A DNA stretch of 64,000 nucleotides from NCBI GenBank assembly GCA_033977485.1, contig CM066988.1, positions 3,169,501 to 3,233,500 on the forward strand, read 5' to 3'. Source of the stretch: Hydrangea macrophylla (Eukaryota > Streptophyta > Magnoliopsida > Cornales > Hydrangeaceae). A model generated the notes under the pieces. The model searched no databases, was not told the DNA's origin, and was given only the letters and a program-made list of their open reading frames with translations. Each line of letters begins with the position of its first letter. Within the stretch, counting starts at the first letter, position 1. Below, one piece after another: positions 22,886 through 34,861 of this stretch. The translations under genes were made by a program, and so were the position numbers.

Positions 22886-23598
22886 CCAAGTAATAGGGTG
22901 TTATTTATGTTTTTCTTTTAGATTTATTATGTATGGATGATGATCAGATGTTTAGAGGATTTTAATTAATAAAATCGTACTTCTGTTGATTAAATCATTA
23001 TTTTCAAAGTTTATTCTTGTCTTAGATCTATTTTGAATGTGATGTGCTCAATGATCTATATTTATTGTGCTTGTACGGATTATTTACATGTAATAGTGCT
23101 TAATTGAATTGTGATATCAAGTAGTCGAATAGTTCATGCCCAGGGAAGACAGAGTGTGCCGCAATCCTAGTTTAGTGTGAGACACTCTGTGCCAACCGAA
23201 AATGAATTATGTTGATGCTTGAATCGTAGTTATTTTCTTGACAAATGAATTAGGCTTGTAGCTACAATTCCCCATTATCATCCAATGTAATAAGCTAATT
23301 GAATGCATAGATACCCTTATTATGAAGCTAGTGGTGGATTTGCAATCCTAGGTTCCATACACATATTTATCAAACAACATTTAATCACTTTTATAGTTTA
23401 GATTTATTTTCATTGTTCTTAGTTTAATTAAAATCAAAATCAAAATCAAAATCAAAATTTTGTTTTCTTGATTTACTAGGTTTAGGTTTTAAAATTAAAG
23501 TGTTTTAGTATTTCAATCTCTGTGGGTTCGACCTCTACTTCCACACTACAAATCTTTTAAAGTAGAGTATACTTTATATGCTGATTTTGACAAGATCA

Positions 23599-25745
23599 GC
23601 TGTAAGCTTTCATAATCATCTCTTAAAATGGATTTTGGTTAAGTTTGGAAAAATCACATTTTCAAGCTTTGAACTTCCATGGCTGAAATCAACGATGGTT
23701 GACGACGTCCTACTAGCGCGTTTTCTTATTAACACCCAAGTGTAGGTGATCATACAAGTAATAAAGTTCTGGTATGACCAGGTCGAACCCACCGGGAATG
23801 GTAAAAACTACATTGTCCCTAAGAAAATGAAAGATGATGGATTTTTGGGGTTTTTCCTAAACTACTAGTTCTTATATTTTTGGAGTAAAATTAATTAAAG
23901 GATATTTCTTTTAGTAGTTTACGGTAAAGATTTTAACAGTACAAAATAAACTAACTAAGATGATAGTAAGAAAAGGAAGAAAAAAAAAATAAAAGCTAGA
24001 TTCACATGAAATGAACATTTTGAATTTTATTATAGCGAAAGATGGAAATAATACAAATATTTAATCTGAGTTATCTAAAAATAAGAAAGATTAATTAACT
24101 CGGGAGATATGATTTAAATGGATTGGGAATATGAAAATCAACACTAGATTTCACAACTTTTGTACTTTTCAAAGGGTTTGGCATTTTTAAATAGAGTGAT
24201 TCTTTATTTGAAAATAAAATTATACTAGTTGAAGTCATATCAAGTGTGTCAGGTTTGATATGAAACGACGTCGTTTGGTTTAAAGAAAAATAAATAGGCA
24301 ATCGGGCAGTAGCCAGGTTCGAGCTCAAGCCGCGAACATGGGTTATTCGACGCTCAGTCCCCACCACTCTATCACTACACGATTGCCTGTCCATTAATGG
24401 ATAGAAATATATATATACACACATACTTGAAATATAAACTTTATTAAATAAATTGTTTTGTATGCTAGGTATTTTTTTATGACAAAAGGCATAGTTTGAC
24501 AATTTTCATAATTAAATTTTTATTTCGTAATCCATTGAAGTCCATTATAGCCATAGTCTATAAATATGTTAAATAGTCATAAACTATAGATATTTTTGGC
24601 CAAAAATGGAAAAATAAACCATCTAGATAAATATGTCCATTTCAGATTAGTGCACAGAAGCTATGATTTCTAAGTTTTTATTACATATTCCCAATTAAAG
24701 TTTTAGCCTACCATTTTTGGAATTGAAACTGTCTTCTAAATAAATTTTAAAGATAAATTAAATAGATGTACAAAATCACCGTCTAATTAAGATTAAGGTC
24801 ATAATACCAAGGTAAGAGTGAAAATTAATATTAATATACTTTTTCTTCACTTAACAATAGTTGGGATTGAATTCTTGAAATCTGTAAAATAACAAAGTTT
24901 AGTACAACTAAGCTAATAAAACATAAATAAATTGAAATACTGAACCAAAAATAAGATACTAAACCTTTGACTTTGAATTCTTGCTGGGTTACAGTGGATG
25001 AACTCCAAGAACATAAGCAAGGCCAAACCAAATTCTAATATAATTTGATAATGAAATATGGGTAGGGTAAACTTGGGGTTTTAATAGGTGCTTATAACAA
25101 CTACATAGCAAAGAAATCTGACGTTTACTTGCAAATTGTGTCTTACATTGAATGGAATTTTTATTACAAGAACAGGAAATTTGAGGTTTCAAACTATTTT
25201 AGGGAACATCTACAACTACTAACTATACTAAAAATATTAATAAAACTAAAATCTAAAAACTAATTTTTCCGACAGTAGACGAAAATAATTATCGATACTT
25301 TGGACTTGAAATCAAAATTTTAATAGAAATATTTTACTACTACAAATTCGCAAATGACCTACAAGAAAACAAATATTTAAGAACTAATTTGAGAAATACA
25401 GTACACAAAATTTTGTTACATACTTTTGAACATGAAATCATCAATTATAGAAAAGAAAATCTTTATAACTTTTCGAACTAGAAAAAGCAAAGAAAAGCTT
25501 AAATTTCTACTCCTAAGGACACTATGAAGTGCTCACATGGTAACCTTCCTAGACTTCTCTGTGGTTCTTTGTGTTTTTGTGGCTCCCCTTTCTCTTCCAA
25601 TGGATGTTTGAATTTATAGACGAAGATGATTCATTTTGCTGAGTGAAGGAGGAAAGAATTCGTCATGCATCCAGTTCGTCATTAAACAGGAGAAACCATG
25701 GTGCTTGAGAGTGATTCTTGGCCAAATTTTCTGTCACCACATCAC
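23599..25745. other. AT-rich decayed repeat sequence
   Basis: No supported gene. At 23736-23800 the words CACCCAAGTGTAGGTGATCA and GGTCGAACCCACC resemble the reverse complement of an Athila-type LTR end, so this part is probably a decayed inverted LTR. The rest is AT-rich with no recognisable domain. Confidence 0.5.
24296..24389 (-). repeat. tRNA-like or SINE-like segment with terminal inverted repeat
   Basis: AGGCAATCG at the left pairs with CGATTGCCT at the right, like an acceptor stem. In between are GGTTCGAGCTC, resembling a pol III B box, and on the other strand GTGATAGAGTGG, resembling an A box. The length (about 90 bp) suits a decayed tRNA or a tRNA-derived SINE head. A proper cloverleaf could not be drawn with confidence. 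Confidence 0.3.
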
Positions 25746-25748
25746 ATC

Positions 25749-25749
<1 letters not shown>

Positions 25750-25808
<59 letters not shown>

Positions 25809-25813
25809 GAAAG
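25750..25813. repeat. (GA)n microsatellite
   Basis: About 30 GA dinucleotides, interrupted once by CGA. Any frame through it is low complexity. Confidence 0.97.
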
Positions 25814-28800
25814 AGTCTCAATATGTTACATATATACGTAAAGATATAAACATATAACCATCACTTTCAAGGCATTGAATGCCCCTTTTTTTTTTCCTTC
25901 CCGATGGTTGGTTTTTTCTTGTTTGATTTGTCTTTTTTATTTTCTTCATCTTCTTTCTTTTCCTTTTGGATTTTTTTGACTGGTAGTTGGGCATGCCCAA
26001 TGTAAATTCCAACAAGCATGAATGGACATGGGAGATAATCCTATGTGTTTGCTGCTTTTTTTCCTTCCTTTTATTGTATTATTTCAACTTCATTTTTACC
26101 TAAGCATATTAAACATATAAAAGCACATAATTATACACATTTGAGTGACATCATTATTAAATCATATTAATTCTAAAATGCATGTAAAAATAGGGATTTG
26201 GGAATTAAATGAGCACTATATCTATTATATTAGCACATGAATATGCAATATTCATTGTTTGTCAATGGTGGTTTACAATTGAGCTATACAACTAGTAAAC
26301 AAGATATGTATTACATTATAAGTGAGTTAAAAATACTCACTATGATTAGAGATGGAGGCATTGTTAAGAAAGAATCAAAAAATAAGAAAACCACTTGTAG
26401 CTTTTGCTATGGAGGTTAAGCTCTCTCCCTCTCTCTAGGATTAATTTATGTAAAACTCTCTGTATATCTCTATCTTTTCTCTATGTAATCTCTTTGTAAA
26501 AATATCCAGAATATGAAGATATGTGTGTGTACATATAAGCTTCTTCTACTTGGAGCCCAAGAACAACCTTTTACCCTCAACAAAATTAATTTACACTTAA
26601 ATACATAATATACCTCACAAACATAGATGTATATACAGATTATACATATACAATCTGTTGGAATAAATTAGATTATAGGGGTTACTTAGAGAGTATAGGG
26701 GTCACTCTAGTGTTTGGGAAAACAACTTATGGCACAAAGTTAAAACACCCACTTTAGGCATTCCCAAACAAGCCTAACACAATCATTGGTTGGTTTAAAT
26801 GATTTTAAAGCATATGTCAAATACAGATTTGACAGAGATTCCAACTCTGTGGGAGTCCAAACGCGGCGCGAACAGTTTTCGTTCACAAACTGGTATTTTC
26901 GAGGCGGGGTGATCACCACAAAATACAGAAAATTCATTTTATCGTAGGAAATAACTTCCTGGTTTTATAAAAATACAGTTTGAATTAAAAGTAAATATTT
27001 TCACCGTCTTGAAGATACAGTTTCCAAATCCATCACAGGTATTTTTATTTAAAGATACATTAAATAGTAGAAATACATTTGAAATTACATTTCATCACAG
27101 GCATTTTGATTTAAAGATACATTAAATAGTAGAAATACATTTGAAATTACATTTAGTAATTATAGAAAAATACAGGTTGTTATAACCTTTGACTTGTTGG
27201 CCATCTTGAGAGTTCACGTAGCATTCTATTGAAGCTTTCGCACTATTTGGTTGGTCTATGTAGGACCGTCATCCCTTCCTTACGTCTTTCTTTAACTCTT
27301 TGACCTGTTAGTGTGTCTTGGCTTTTGGGGCACGACAATGATGGAGTTGTGGGCTCCACGTGTACATGATGCAGGGGTTGTTATGCCACCTTAGAGACCA
27401 CCTACTGGCCTTTTATAGCACTGGTAGTAAAAGAGCATGATAGTGATTTCCTCGAGTTATTCTATCCACGCACACGCACTGTTGATAAGAGTTTTCACTG
27501 GGGTCTCGCTGGAGCTGTTTTGAGAGGTTACTCTCTAGATGGGTGGCTTTTTTTTCCCCTTGGGCAGTGGTCCAGTTACCTCTAGTGCATTAGAACTTGT
27601 TGGACCATTGAGGCTTGTTGTCAGGGTCTCCCATGGACCCAGATCATGTGATAATTATTTTTGACTTGTTCAAATACTTAGATACCCTGTACATGACACT
27701 TGGAAAAAGTACAGAGTATTGAAATATGCTGTTGGGAAATAAATAAATGCCATTGCAGTACACATGAGGAGAGTTCTATAGCTAGATGCTGAGGGCGTGC
27801 TCTATATTCATCATGAGGATGGGTCTTTCAGTTTTTAAATTTAGGTATATATTTAGATGAGAATGAGCCTTTTGATTGGGGCACTGCTACGTTAATTGTT
27901 GATGGGGGGCGTATTCTCCTTTATTTCGTAAGACTTAGATAGCCTTTTTGAGTTGGTTGAGCATATTAACCCTAAGGGTCAGTGTGTAGCTTTTGATGTG
28001 ATTTCAGTTTTCAGCATAGGAGAGGGATCTATATATGCTGTATGAGATTGAGATGGTCATAGCATCATTTCCCACGGAGAGGAGGCAGCTTTATTTTTGT
28101 TGCTGGTGGTAGCGAGGGAAATGTGGAATGCATTTCCTTGAGCTTGGAGCCGTCGCCCCATCCTACATTGTCCTAATATAGTGTACCCAATATGAGTGCC
28201 TATGTAGATATGCTTGGAGCCTAGAGAAGGAGTCTATATAGCGATGTATTCTATACTTTTAGTTGTAGTGGTCATTGCGATATAGTGAGGGATTTTATGT
28301 GCTGTTAGGGGAGGATTAGGAATTTGGCCCAGGGGGCTATCTATTACATGTTTACAAGACTTAAGTAGGCTTTTCATATTTGATGATAAAAGTGATATAA
28401 AGAAATAGATAAAGCACATAAGTATGCACGCTTTACTACTCGGTCAATAATCTACATAATTCTTCGAGGTACAGTTTTTTTCTCGAGAAACTTTACAATT
28501 CTTGAATGATTTTGATGAAGGCCCCCCCTACTTATAAATAATAGTTAGTACGGTCAATGGCCAAGATTTATATAAGGGGCGATCATCCAATGGAATAGAA
28601 ACTCATGATAATATTTTAGAAGTTTAGACCTCATAATGGAGTAATCTTTCTAGAAGATCACCTTACTTATAATATTCTGTACAAGTCTCTAAAAGACTCT
28701 AGAGAATTCAATGATTCCCTTTAAGTCTAGGGAGTTCCGAGCATTCTGTACAACTCCATGCAAAACCACCTACAGCATAGCAAAAGTTTTTTTTTTCGGA

Positions 28801-28940
28801 TAGAGGGAAGTTCCCTAGTTTAATTACCATGACACAACCCCTTAACCTTTTTGGTGGTCAGGATAAGAGGCAGGTAACTTTTATCCTATCTGGCATTTGG
28901 TAACGCCATCAGACAGTATAGAATAGTCCTGAACTATGTT
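25814..28940. other. AT-rich region without recognised genes
   Basis: No convincing ORF, splice pattern or transposon domain is seen. It contains a 62-bp tandem duplication at 27031-27154 and a more GC-balanced, possibly older coding remnant at about 27180-28330 in which no frame stays open. The latter could be a heavily mutated transposon interior, but no motif supports a name. Confidence 0.5.
27031..27154. repeat. Two-copy tandem duplication, 62-bp unit
   Basis: Copies at 27031-27092 and 27093-27154 both begin CATCACAGG and contain AAAGATACATTAAATAGTAG. They differ at few positions. Confidence 0.92.
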
Positions 28941-29334
28941 TGTCACATCCCGATGTTGCATAAATAGGGAAAACATTTAATTTCATATATGGACCCGTTG
29001 GTCACTACAGTTTAAAGGATCGATTCCGTCCCAAACGTCAATAGTATAATAACTTATATCAAAGTAAGGGCAATTATTTTTCAAAAATAATAATTATTAC
29101 AACACGTAGGAATCTTAAGGCACTACCCGCCTTGCAAAAATATTACTATCTATTACATCAATCCTTATTACAAGTTCAGCTCATAATTAAAAGCAGAATT
29201 AAATCGTTTATCTCCATAAGTAGTTGTTCTCAATTCGCATAATCGTATTGTCCATCTTGATCATAACCTGAAAAGCCTAGACTTAAATGTCCATGGCGCA
29301 TCAACGCCGTCAGCTTCGAGAAGCTGGTGAATAT
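28941..29334 (-). mobile_element. Inverted LTR fragment related to the chromovirus LTR
   Basis: Starts TGTCACATCCCG. Its reverse complement aligns with the 3' end of the LTR at 46470-46866: shared GCTGACGGCGTTGATGCG, AAATTAAATGTTTTCC and a TGTGACA terminus. It is cut at 29334, where the plus-oriented LTR TGTAACACCC begins, so two related LTRs meet head to head. Confidence 0.72.
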
Positions 29335-29665
29335 TGTAACACCCTGTATTTTATTTTCATTCAATAAATGAATATTTCATTTTATTTCTATTAAATATTT
29401 GCTTGGGTCAAAACCGTAATTTTTATAAATATAAAAAATACTTTCTATGGTTTTGAAAACGATATCTATATTTTTGTATAAATCGAAATTTATTTCCTAC
29501 GCTAATATAACTTTCTATATTTTTATTTCAACCGGATAATACCAGTTTTTATTTTACGTTGCGTCTATATCGAGACTTGGGTGAGGGAGCATGTGAGCTC
29601 GGCCTCATCGGATAACTTCGAATTTTTTCTTGGAGCCCAAACATATTTATGTATATATCACTGTA
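29335..29665 (+). repeat. 5' LTR of element C, first part
   Basis: Begins TGTAACACCCTG and runs to the CTGTA duplicated by insertion of element A. It resumes at 44880. The matching part of the 3' LTR is missing. Confidence 0.82.
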
Positions 29666-29845
29666 TGATCGGGAGAGAACAAATCCTATTCATATGCCTT
29701 AATGCACGTTTGTTAGTACCCTTTTTATCCTATTTTTGTATATTTTTTACTTTATTTTCTATTTTCTGACAGGATTTGGAAGAAATCAAGTAAACCAAGT
29801 TAAATGGGGTGACAAAGCAGAGCAAAAGAAGCAAGAAAATCCACA

Positions 29846-29945
29846 TCGCGCTCGCGGCCCGCTCGCACGAAGAACCCAGAAATCGCTCGCGCGATACGCT
29901 CGCGCGATTTCCCAATATCGCGCTCGGGCGGCCCGCGCGCGCGAC
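29846..29945 (+). promoter_or_regulatory. CGCG-rich palindromic cluster, element A 5' LTR
   Basis: Repeats of CGCTCGCGCG, GGCCCGC and TCGCGCGA lie about 140-240 bp upstream of the TATA-like repeat. CGCG words of this kind match the core bound by plant CAMTA factors; that link is inference. Confidence 0.45.
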
Positions 29946-30227
29946 CTGTGTAAAAATCAAACTTGCGTATTTCAGTGTACTGAAGACTCCTGTCCAAACA
30001 AAACTGCCTAATTACATCTAGACTGTAAAATATAGCAGTTTTAGTGCGTTTCGGGTTAGGAAAGCTTCCAAAACTTGTTGTAAAATCTATATATATATAT
30101 CCTATTTTTTACCTCAATTGAGGGGGTTGGTCATTAATAGACACATTCTACATACAACAATATATACATACTTTCAGCCATTGAAGGGAGGGAAGCAAGG
30201 AGAAGAAGGAGAAGACCAAGGATTCCC

Positions 30228-30278
30228 ATGGCCTCCTCCATCAACCTCTTGCCAATCTTCAATTCTATGGCCGCTTAA
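30228..30278 (+). CDS. Conserved 16-codon ORF, element A 5' LTR
   Basis: Encodes MASSINLLPIFNSMAA, ending TAA. It has a favourable start context (GATTCCCATGG) in the probable RNA leader. Confidence 0.35.
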   Translation: MASSINLLPIFNSMAA

Positions 30279-30286
30279 ACCTAGAT

Positions 30287-30309
30287 CTAGGGTTTCAATG
30301 AAACCCTAG
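30287..30309. other. Inverted telobox hairpin, element A 5' LTR
   Basis: CTAGGGTTTC, loop AAT, GAAACCCTAG: a perfect 10-bp stem made of two plant telobox-like AAACCCTA motifs, nine bases after the short ORF. Confidence 0.75.
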
Positions 30310-30957
30310 CCAAGTAATAGGGTTTTATTTATGTTTTTATTTTAGTTTTATTATGTATGGATGATGATTACATGTTTAGAGGATTTTTATAAATAAATCG
30401 TACTTCTATTGATTAAATCATTACTTTCAAAGTTTATTCTTGTCTTAGACCTATTTTGACTGTGATGTGCCTAATGATCTATGCTTGATGTGCTTGTTTA
30501 GATTATTTACATGTAATGGTGCTTAAATTGAATTGTGCTATCAAGTATCCGAATAGTCCATACCTAGATTAGACGGATTATACCACAACCCTAGTTTAGT
30601 GTGGGATAACTCGTGCTAACCGAAGATGGATTATGTTGGTGCTTGAACCATAGTTATTCTCTTGACGGAGGAATTGGGCTTGTAGCTACAATTCCCCATT
30701 ATCATCCAACTTAATAATCTAATTGAATGCATAAATATTCCTATTATGAAGCTAGTGGTGGATTTGCAATCCTAGGTTCCATTAAACATATTTATAAAAA
30801 CACTTTTTAATCGCTTTCATAATTAATTAGATTTAGGTTTTAAAATTAAGAGTCGTAGTAATTCAATCTCTGTGGGTTCGACCATTACTTCCACACTGCA
30901 AATCTTTAGAAAAGTAAAGTACACTTTTTACATCTTGATATTGACAACATCAATTTT

Positions 30958-30975
30958 TGGCGCCGTTGCCGGGGA
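30958..30975 (+). other. Primer-binding site, Asp-tRNA type (element A)
   Basis: TGGCGCCGTTGCCGGGGA lies five bases after the LTR end. This is the typical Athila primer site, complementary to the 3' end of aspartate tRNA. Confidence 0.9.
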
Positions 30976-31457
30976 TTGAAAATTACTACCTTTAGTTTTA
31001 GTGTCTTAGTTTAGTTAATTCGTAAATATTAGATTAGGTTTTCTTTTTCTTATTTTTCATTTTATTTTGAGTCACTAACTTTTCTTTTTTATTTTGTAGT
31101 TTATCGAGTCATCAATCTCTAACGTTTCCGAGTGGAATAGCTAATCGCATCAAAGGAGCTTACGTGAAAAAAAATTTAATAAATAAAAAATAAATTCAAG
31201 TAAAATTGCTCTTTTGAAATTCGCTTCAAACCACTGTAAGTCAGGGCGCTGTGACACACTATTTGCATTAGTTTAGGGTGAGTTGCACTGCATTAGCTAG
31301 GAAACCCAGGGCGCTGGGAAGTGACGTGGTCATTGCATTACAGGATAATTTGCATGCATCATAGTAGTTGTGTGCCTGTTGCCCTATTTGCGTGATTGCT
31401 ATTCGTTTCTTTTGTTTAGTCAGCGTTGTTTTAGCTTATTTTTCTTTGTTTTAGTTT
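30976..31457 (+). other. Leader of element A
   Basis: Untranslated sequence between PBS and gag. It contains GTAAGTCAGGGCGCTGTGA and GGGCGCTGGG, shared with the leader of element B at about 36797-36880. No ORF of note. Confidence 0.6.
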
Positions 31458-34058
31458 ATGTTAGGTACACGTTCAAATGAACCAGAATTAAAACCTTTCG
31501 ACTCTGAACTTGAACGTACTTTAAGAGTTAGTAAGTCCATAACCCAAGCTTCTAGAGCTAGGTTGCAAGACGACAAATCAACGCCGATTCTGTCGTCGTT
31601 GTTTGAGGCCGAAATTCAAAGTACCCTTAAACCGTTAAGGAGAACTCGAACTTTTAAAATCAAACCGATTAAAATGGCTGACGGAAACAACGTAAATAAT
31701 GGAAACAATCCTAATATACCTCCACCTCCTCCACTTATAAATTATTTTATTCCTACGATTTACACGCCACAAGCCGGTATCGAATTACCGGAGGCGACGA
31801 CATCTCACTTTGAGATAAAAGTCGTCTACCATCTCGCTACTTCCTTCATTCCATGGCCGTTTAAATGAAGATCCATATCAACACTTAGGAGATTTCCAAG
31901 ATATATGTTCTACTTTTAAAATCCAAAATTTCACTGATGATGAATTAAAACTGCGGCTCTTTCCATTCTCTTTAAAAGATAAAGCGAAGTACTGGCTCCA
32001 ATCTTTGGAGCCAAATACAATTAAAACATGGGAAGCATTACACACCGCATTTTTACAAAAGTTTTTCCCTATCATGCGTACAAATCAGATAAGGAAATCC
32101 ATAACAAATTTTGTAATGCAAGATGGGGAGACGCTTTATGACACTTGGGAGAAATTTAAAGAATTATTACGCTCTTGCCCACATCATTAGGTTCCTAAGT
32201 GGCAATTGGTTCAGGTTTTCTACGAGGGACTTATTCCCTCTATTCGGAATACCGTCGATGACGTTTGTGCGGGTACCTTCCTACACAAAAGCGCCAACGA
32301 GGCATGAAATTTTTTTTAAATGTTAAGCGAGAATTCGATGTACCAGGCTGTGTCAGTACGTTCTGAGGGATACCTTCACCCTAAGCGAGAGGTGAAAGTC
32401 GAGTCGAGTCAATCGATTGAGATACAAGAATTAAATAGAAAACTTGACCAACTTATGAGAATGGGGAATAGGTCCAATCCACCCTTTTTAGAAGTGTGTG
32501 TATTATGTTCTGAACCGTCTCATAATATCTTTGCATGTCCTTCTGCATCTCAATTCTCGGAATTTGTTGAGCAACACGTTAATTCTATGCAACAATTCCC
32601 ACGAAATAACTATAATCCTACGTCAAACAATTTTCCTAATACTTATCGACCCCAATATCAACAAAGTCAATACCAACAACCCCCTCCTAATCCTAACCCT
32701 CCACAGGTTAACGCTTTCGAGGAGAAGGTGTTGTCTTCCCTTAAAAACATAGAAACGCAAGTCCAAGCACAAGCACAAATAGTGCACTCTCATACTCAAT
32801 CCATTGCGAAGCTTGAAGCCCAAATGGGACAAATAGCTACTGCGGTGAGTCGTAGAAACGAGGGGAAGTTGCCTGGGCAAACTATTCAAAATCCTAAGGG
32901 ACAATACGAGAATGGGGGGTCAAGTGAGCAAGTGAATGCCGTTTCGACTAGGACGACAATTCGAGATGAGGAGGTTGTTGTAATTCCGGATGAGGGTGAG
33001 AAAAATAAAAATAAAAATTTGAATAAAGAAAAGGGTGAGGACGCGGATAAAGTTAGGAAAGCAAAAGAACCGGTCCCAACTAATTATATTCTGAGAATGC
33101 CATATCCACCAAATGTTGAGGGACCGTCACATTTGTCTAAGAAAGGGTCAAAGGTAGAGGATATACTCGAGGTATTTAAACAAGTAAAAATTAATATTCC
33201 ATTTCTCGATGCTATTAAACAAATTCCCGCTTACGCTAAATGTCTTAAAGACCTTTGTACTCAAAAGCGTAAATTGCGCAGCCATACTCCGAAAAAGGTC
33301 TTTCTCACGGAAAAAGTAAGTTCAATCTTTCAACACTCACCTCCAAAGTATAAGGATCCTGGTACGCCAACTATTTCATGTGTCATAGGTGACACTGTCA
33401 TCCACAGGGCTCTCCTTGACTTAGGTGCAAGTGTTAATCTTTTACCTTATCACGTCTATAAACAACTAGGTTTAGGTGAACTTAAACCTACGACCGCTAC
33501 TATACAATTAGCGGATCGTTCTATTAAATTCCTAAAGGAATCGTCGAAGATGTCTTAGTAAAAGTTGACAAATGTTACTATCCCGTCGATTTCATGGTTC
33601 TTGATATTGAACCCGTACTAGATGCTAGGAAACACATTCCTGTCATCTTAGGCCGTCCGTTCTTAGCCACGACTAACGCACGTGTCAACTGTCGAACGGG
33701 GGTAATGAAAGTGTCGTTTGGGAACATGAACTTAAAATTGAACGTTTTTAACGCTATTGATCAACCTCCCAAGGACGACGATGCTTATCTATGTGAGACG
33801 GAGAGTGGGGTGAGACGAACAATTGAACCTAATAATGTAATAAATGTGAGTGAGGAGAATAATATAGTGGAAAATGAGCGGATGAATTTAAATAATACGG
33901 ACCCTAATGACAAATTTACGCGAAAGGTTAGAAATCGAATTGAACATGATAAGGGAGATTCGTCGAATGAATTATTGCATAGCGACCTTGTTTCTGCTTT
34001 CCACCGACATCTCCCTAATGCCCTAAAGGGCACAAAATCTGAGTTACGGCCTCCATAA
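31458..34058 (+). pseudogene. Gag-protease of Athila-type element A
   Basis: Gag starts at 31458 (MLGTRSNEPEL), with a proline run and FIPTIYTPQAG. The gag core (TIKTWEALHTAFLQKFFP, ETLYDTWEKFKELLR) is followed by a linker rich in Gln, Pro and Asn and the protease motif ALLDLGASVNLLPY, the DLGAS variant typical of Athila. The end at 33594-34058 holds VILGRPFLATTNA. Breaks are a one-base insertion near 31820, TAG at 32188 where element B has a Gln codon, a damaged stretch near 32310 and a frameshift near 33530. The coding stops after protease, with no polymerase domain downstream. Element B allows most breaks to be placed. Confidence 0.88.
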
Positions 34059-34104
34059 ATCTTGAGCTAGAACGATCTAGCTGAAGACGTAAAAATTAGC
34101 GCTT

Positions 34105-34122
34105 CTTGGGAGGCAACCCAAG
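34105..34122 (+). other. Athila-type hairpin CTTGGG-AGGCAA-CCCAAG
   Basis: A perfect 6-bp stem and 6-nt loop just after the coding region. A similar GGGAGGCAACCC palindrome is a recurrent feature after the coding region of plant Athila elements. Confidence 0.75.
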
Positions 34123-34269
34123 CTTTATTTTGTCTGTTTCTTTTGTTTTTGGTCGTTTTTGGGTCTTTTTGAGTCAGTTGAGGTCTTTCTGAACAGGTTT
34201 GGGGGTCGGAGTAAATTTATTTTCGGCTTATTTACAAAAAAAAGTACAGAAAAAGAGGAAGAATGGCAT

Positions 34270-34500
34270 TTCGCTCGCGCGGCCCGCTCGCGCGAGCCTG
34301 CCCTTAGAGAAATTTTTTAAACCTTTTATGACATATAGCCTCAGTATCACCTCGCGCCACAATTCGCGCGCGCGAGGGGGTTTGCTCGAGCGGTCCGCTC
34401 GCGCGATCTGAGGACTTAGAAATTTTCTTTTATAAAACGTAAAACATGCTTCTGCTTAAACTCGCGGAGGGATTCGCGCGCGCGAGGCTCGCGCGAGGTA
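34270..34500 (+). repeat. Internal CGCG-rich palindromic clusters
   Basis: Three GC-rich islets made of CGCTCGCGCG, GGCCCGC and GCGCGCGCGAGG words, spaced about 80-100 bp in AT-rich DNA. They resemble the clusters in the LTRs but lie in the interior and have no counterpart in element B, which is deleted here. Confidence 0.7.
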
Positions 34501-34861
34501 GGGTTTTATGATTTTTCTCTTTGTTCTTTTACCTTCTGTTTCCCACACCTGTTTAGTTATTTTTCTTTTCTGGTAGTTTTTTACGATCAAGTTTGTCTTT
34601 GTTTAGATAGTTTTGTTTCTATGTGTTTCATTACATTCTTTTAATTCTAGTTTAGTTTTTATTGATTAATAAATAAATAAAAAAAAGAACATATGGATTA
34701 TATTTTAGCCTTTATTTGTTTGTTTAATTTTCTTTTGTCGAGTATTAACAGGTGCGATTGAACTTTATCGGCATATTCATATACGTTCACCTGTTTGTGA
34801 GTGCCGAGATCGAGGTATTATCATTTCTTTCTTACCTACTCTCCTTTCTTTCATTTTATTG

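Larger units (their letters stand above)
22521..23598 (+). mobile_element. Athila-type LTR, 3' part, interrupted by the Tat element
   Basis: Homologous to the 3' two-thirds of the LTRs at 29666-30952 and 43541-44874: shared AAAATATAGCAGTTTTAGTG, a short ORF, CTCTGTGGGTTCGACC, and a terminus ending GATCA. It starts abruptly at the Tat LTR boundary, so the Tat element inserted into it and the 5' part lies left of the window. No PBS or gag follows the 3' end, which suggests a solo LTR. A TATA-like TCTATATAAA lies at about 22678. Confidence 0.82.
29666..30952 (+). repeat. 5' LTR of element A
   Basis: 1287 bp. It holds a CGCG-rich palindromic cluster (29846-29945), a TATA-like (TA)n at about 30088-30102, a 16-codon ORF and an inverted telobox. 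Its 3' end lacks about 70 bp present in the 3' LTR. Its 5' two-thirds match the 5' LTR of element B better than its own partner. Confidence 0.93.

Noticed and set aside
29736..30011. Frames of 65-91 codons over the CGCG cluster, repeated in B
   Set aside because: They occupy LTR promoter sequence, occur on both strands at once and are not kept in the 3' LTRs.
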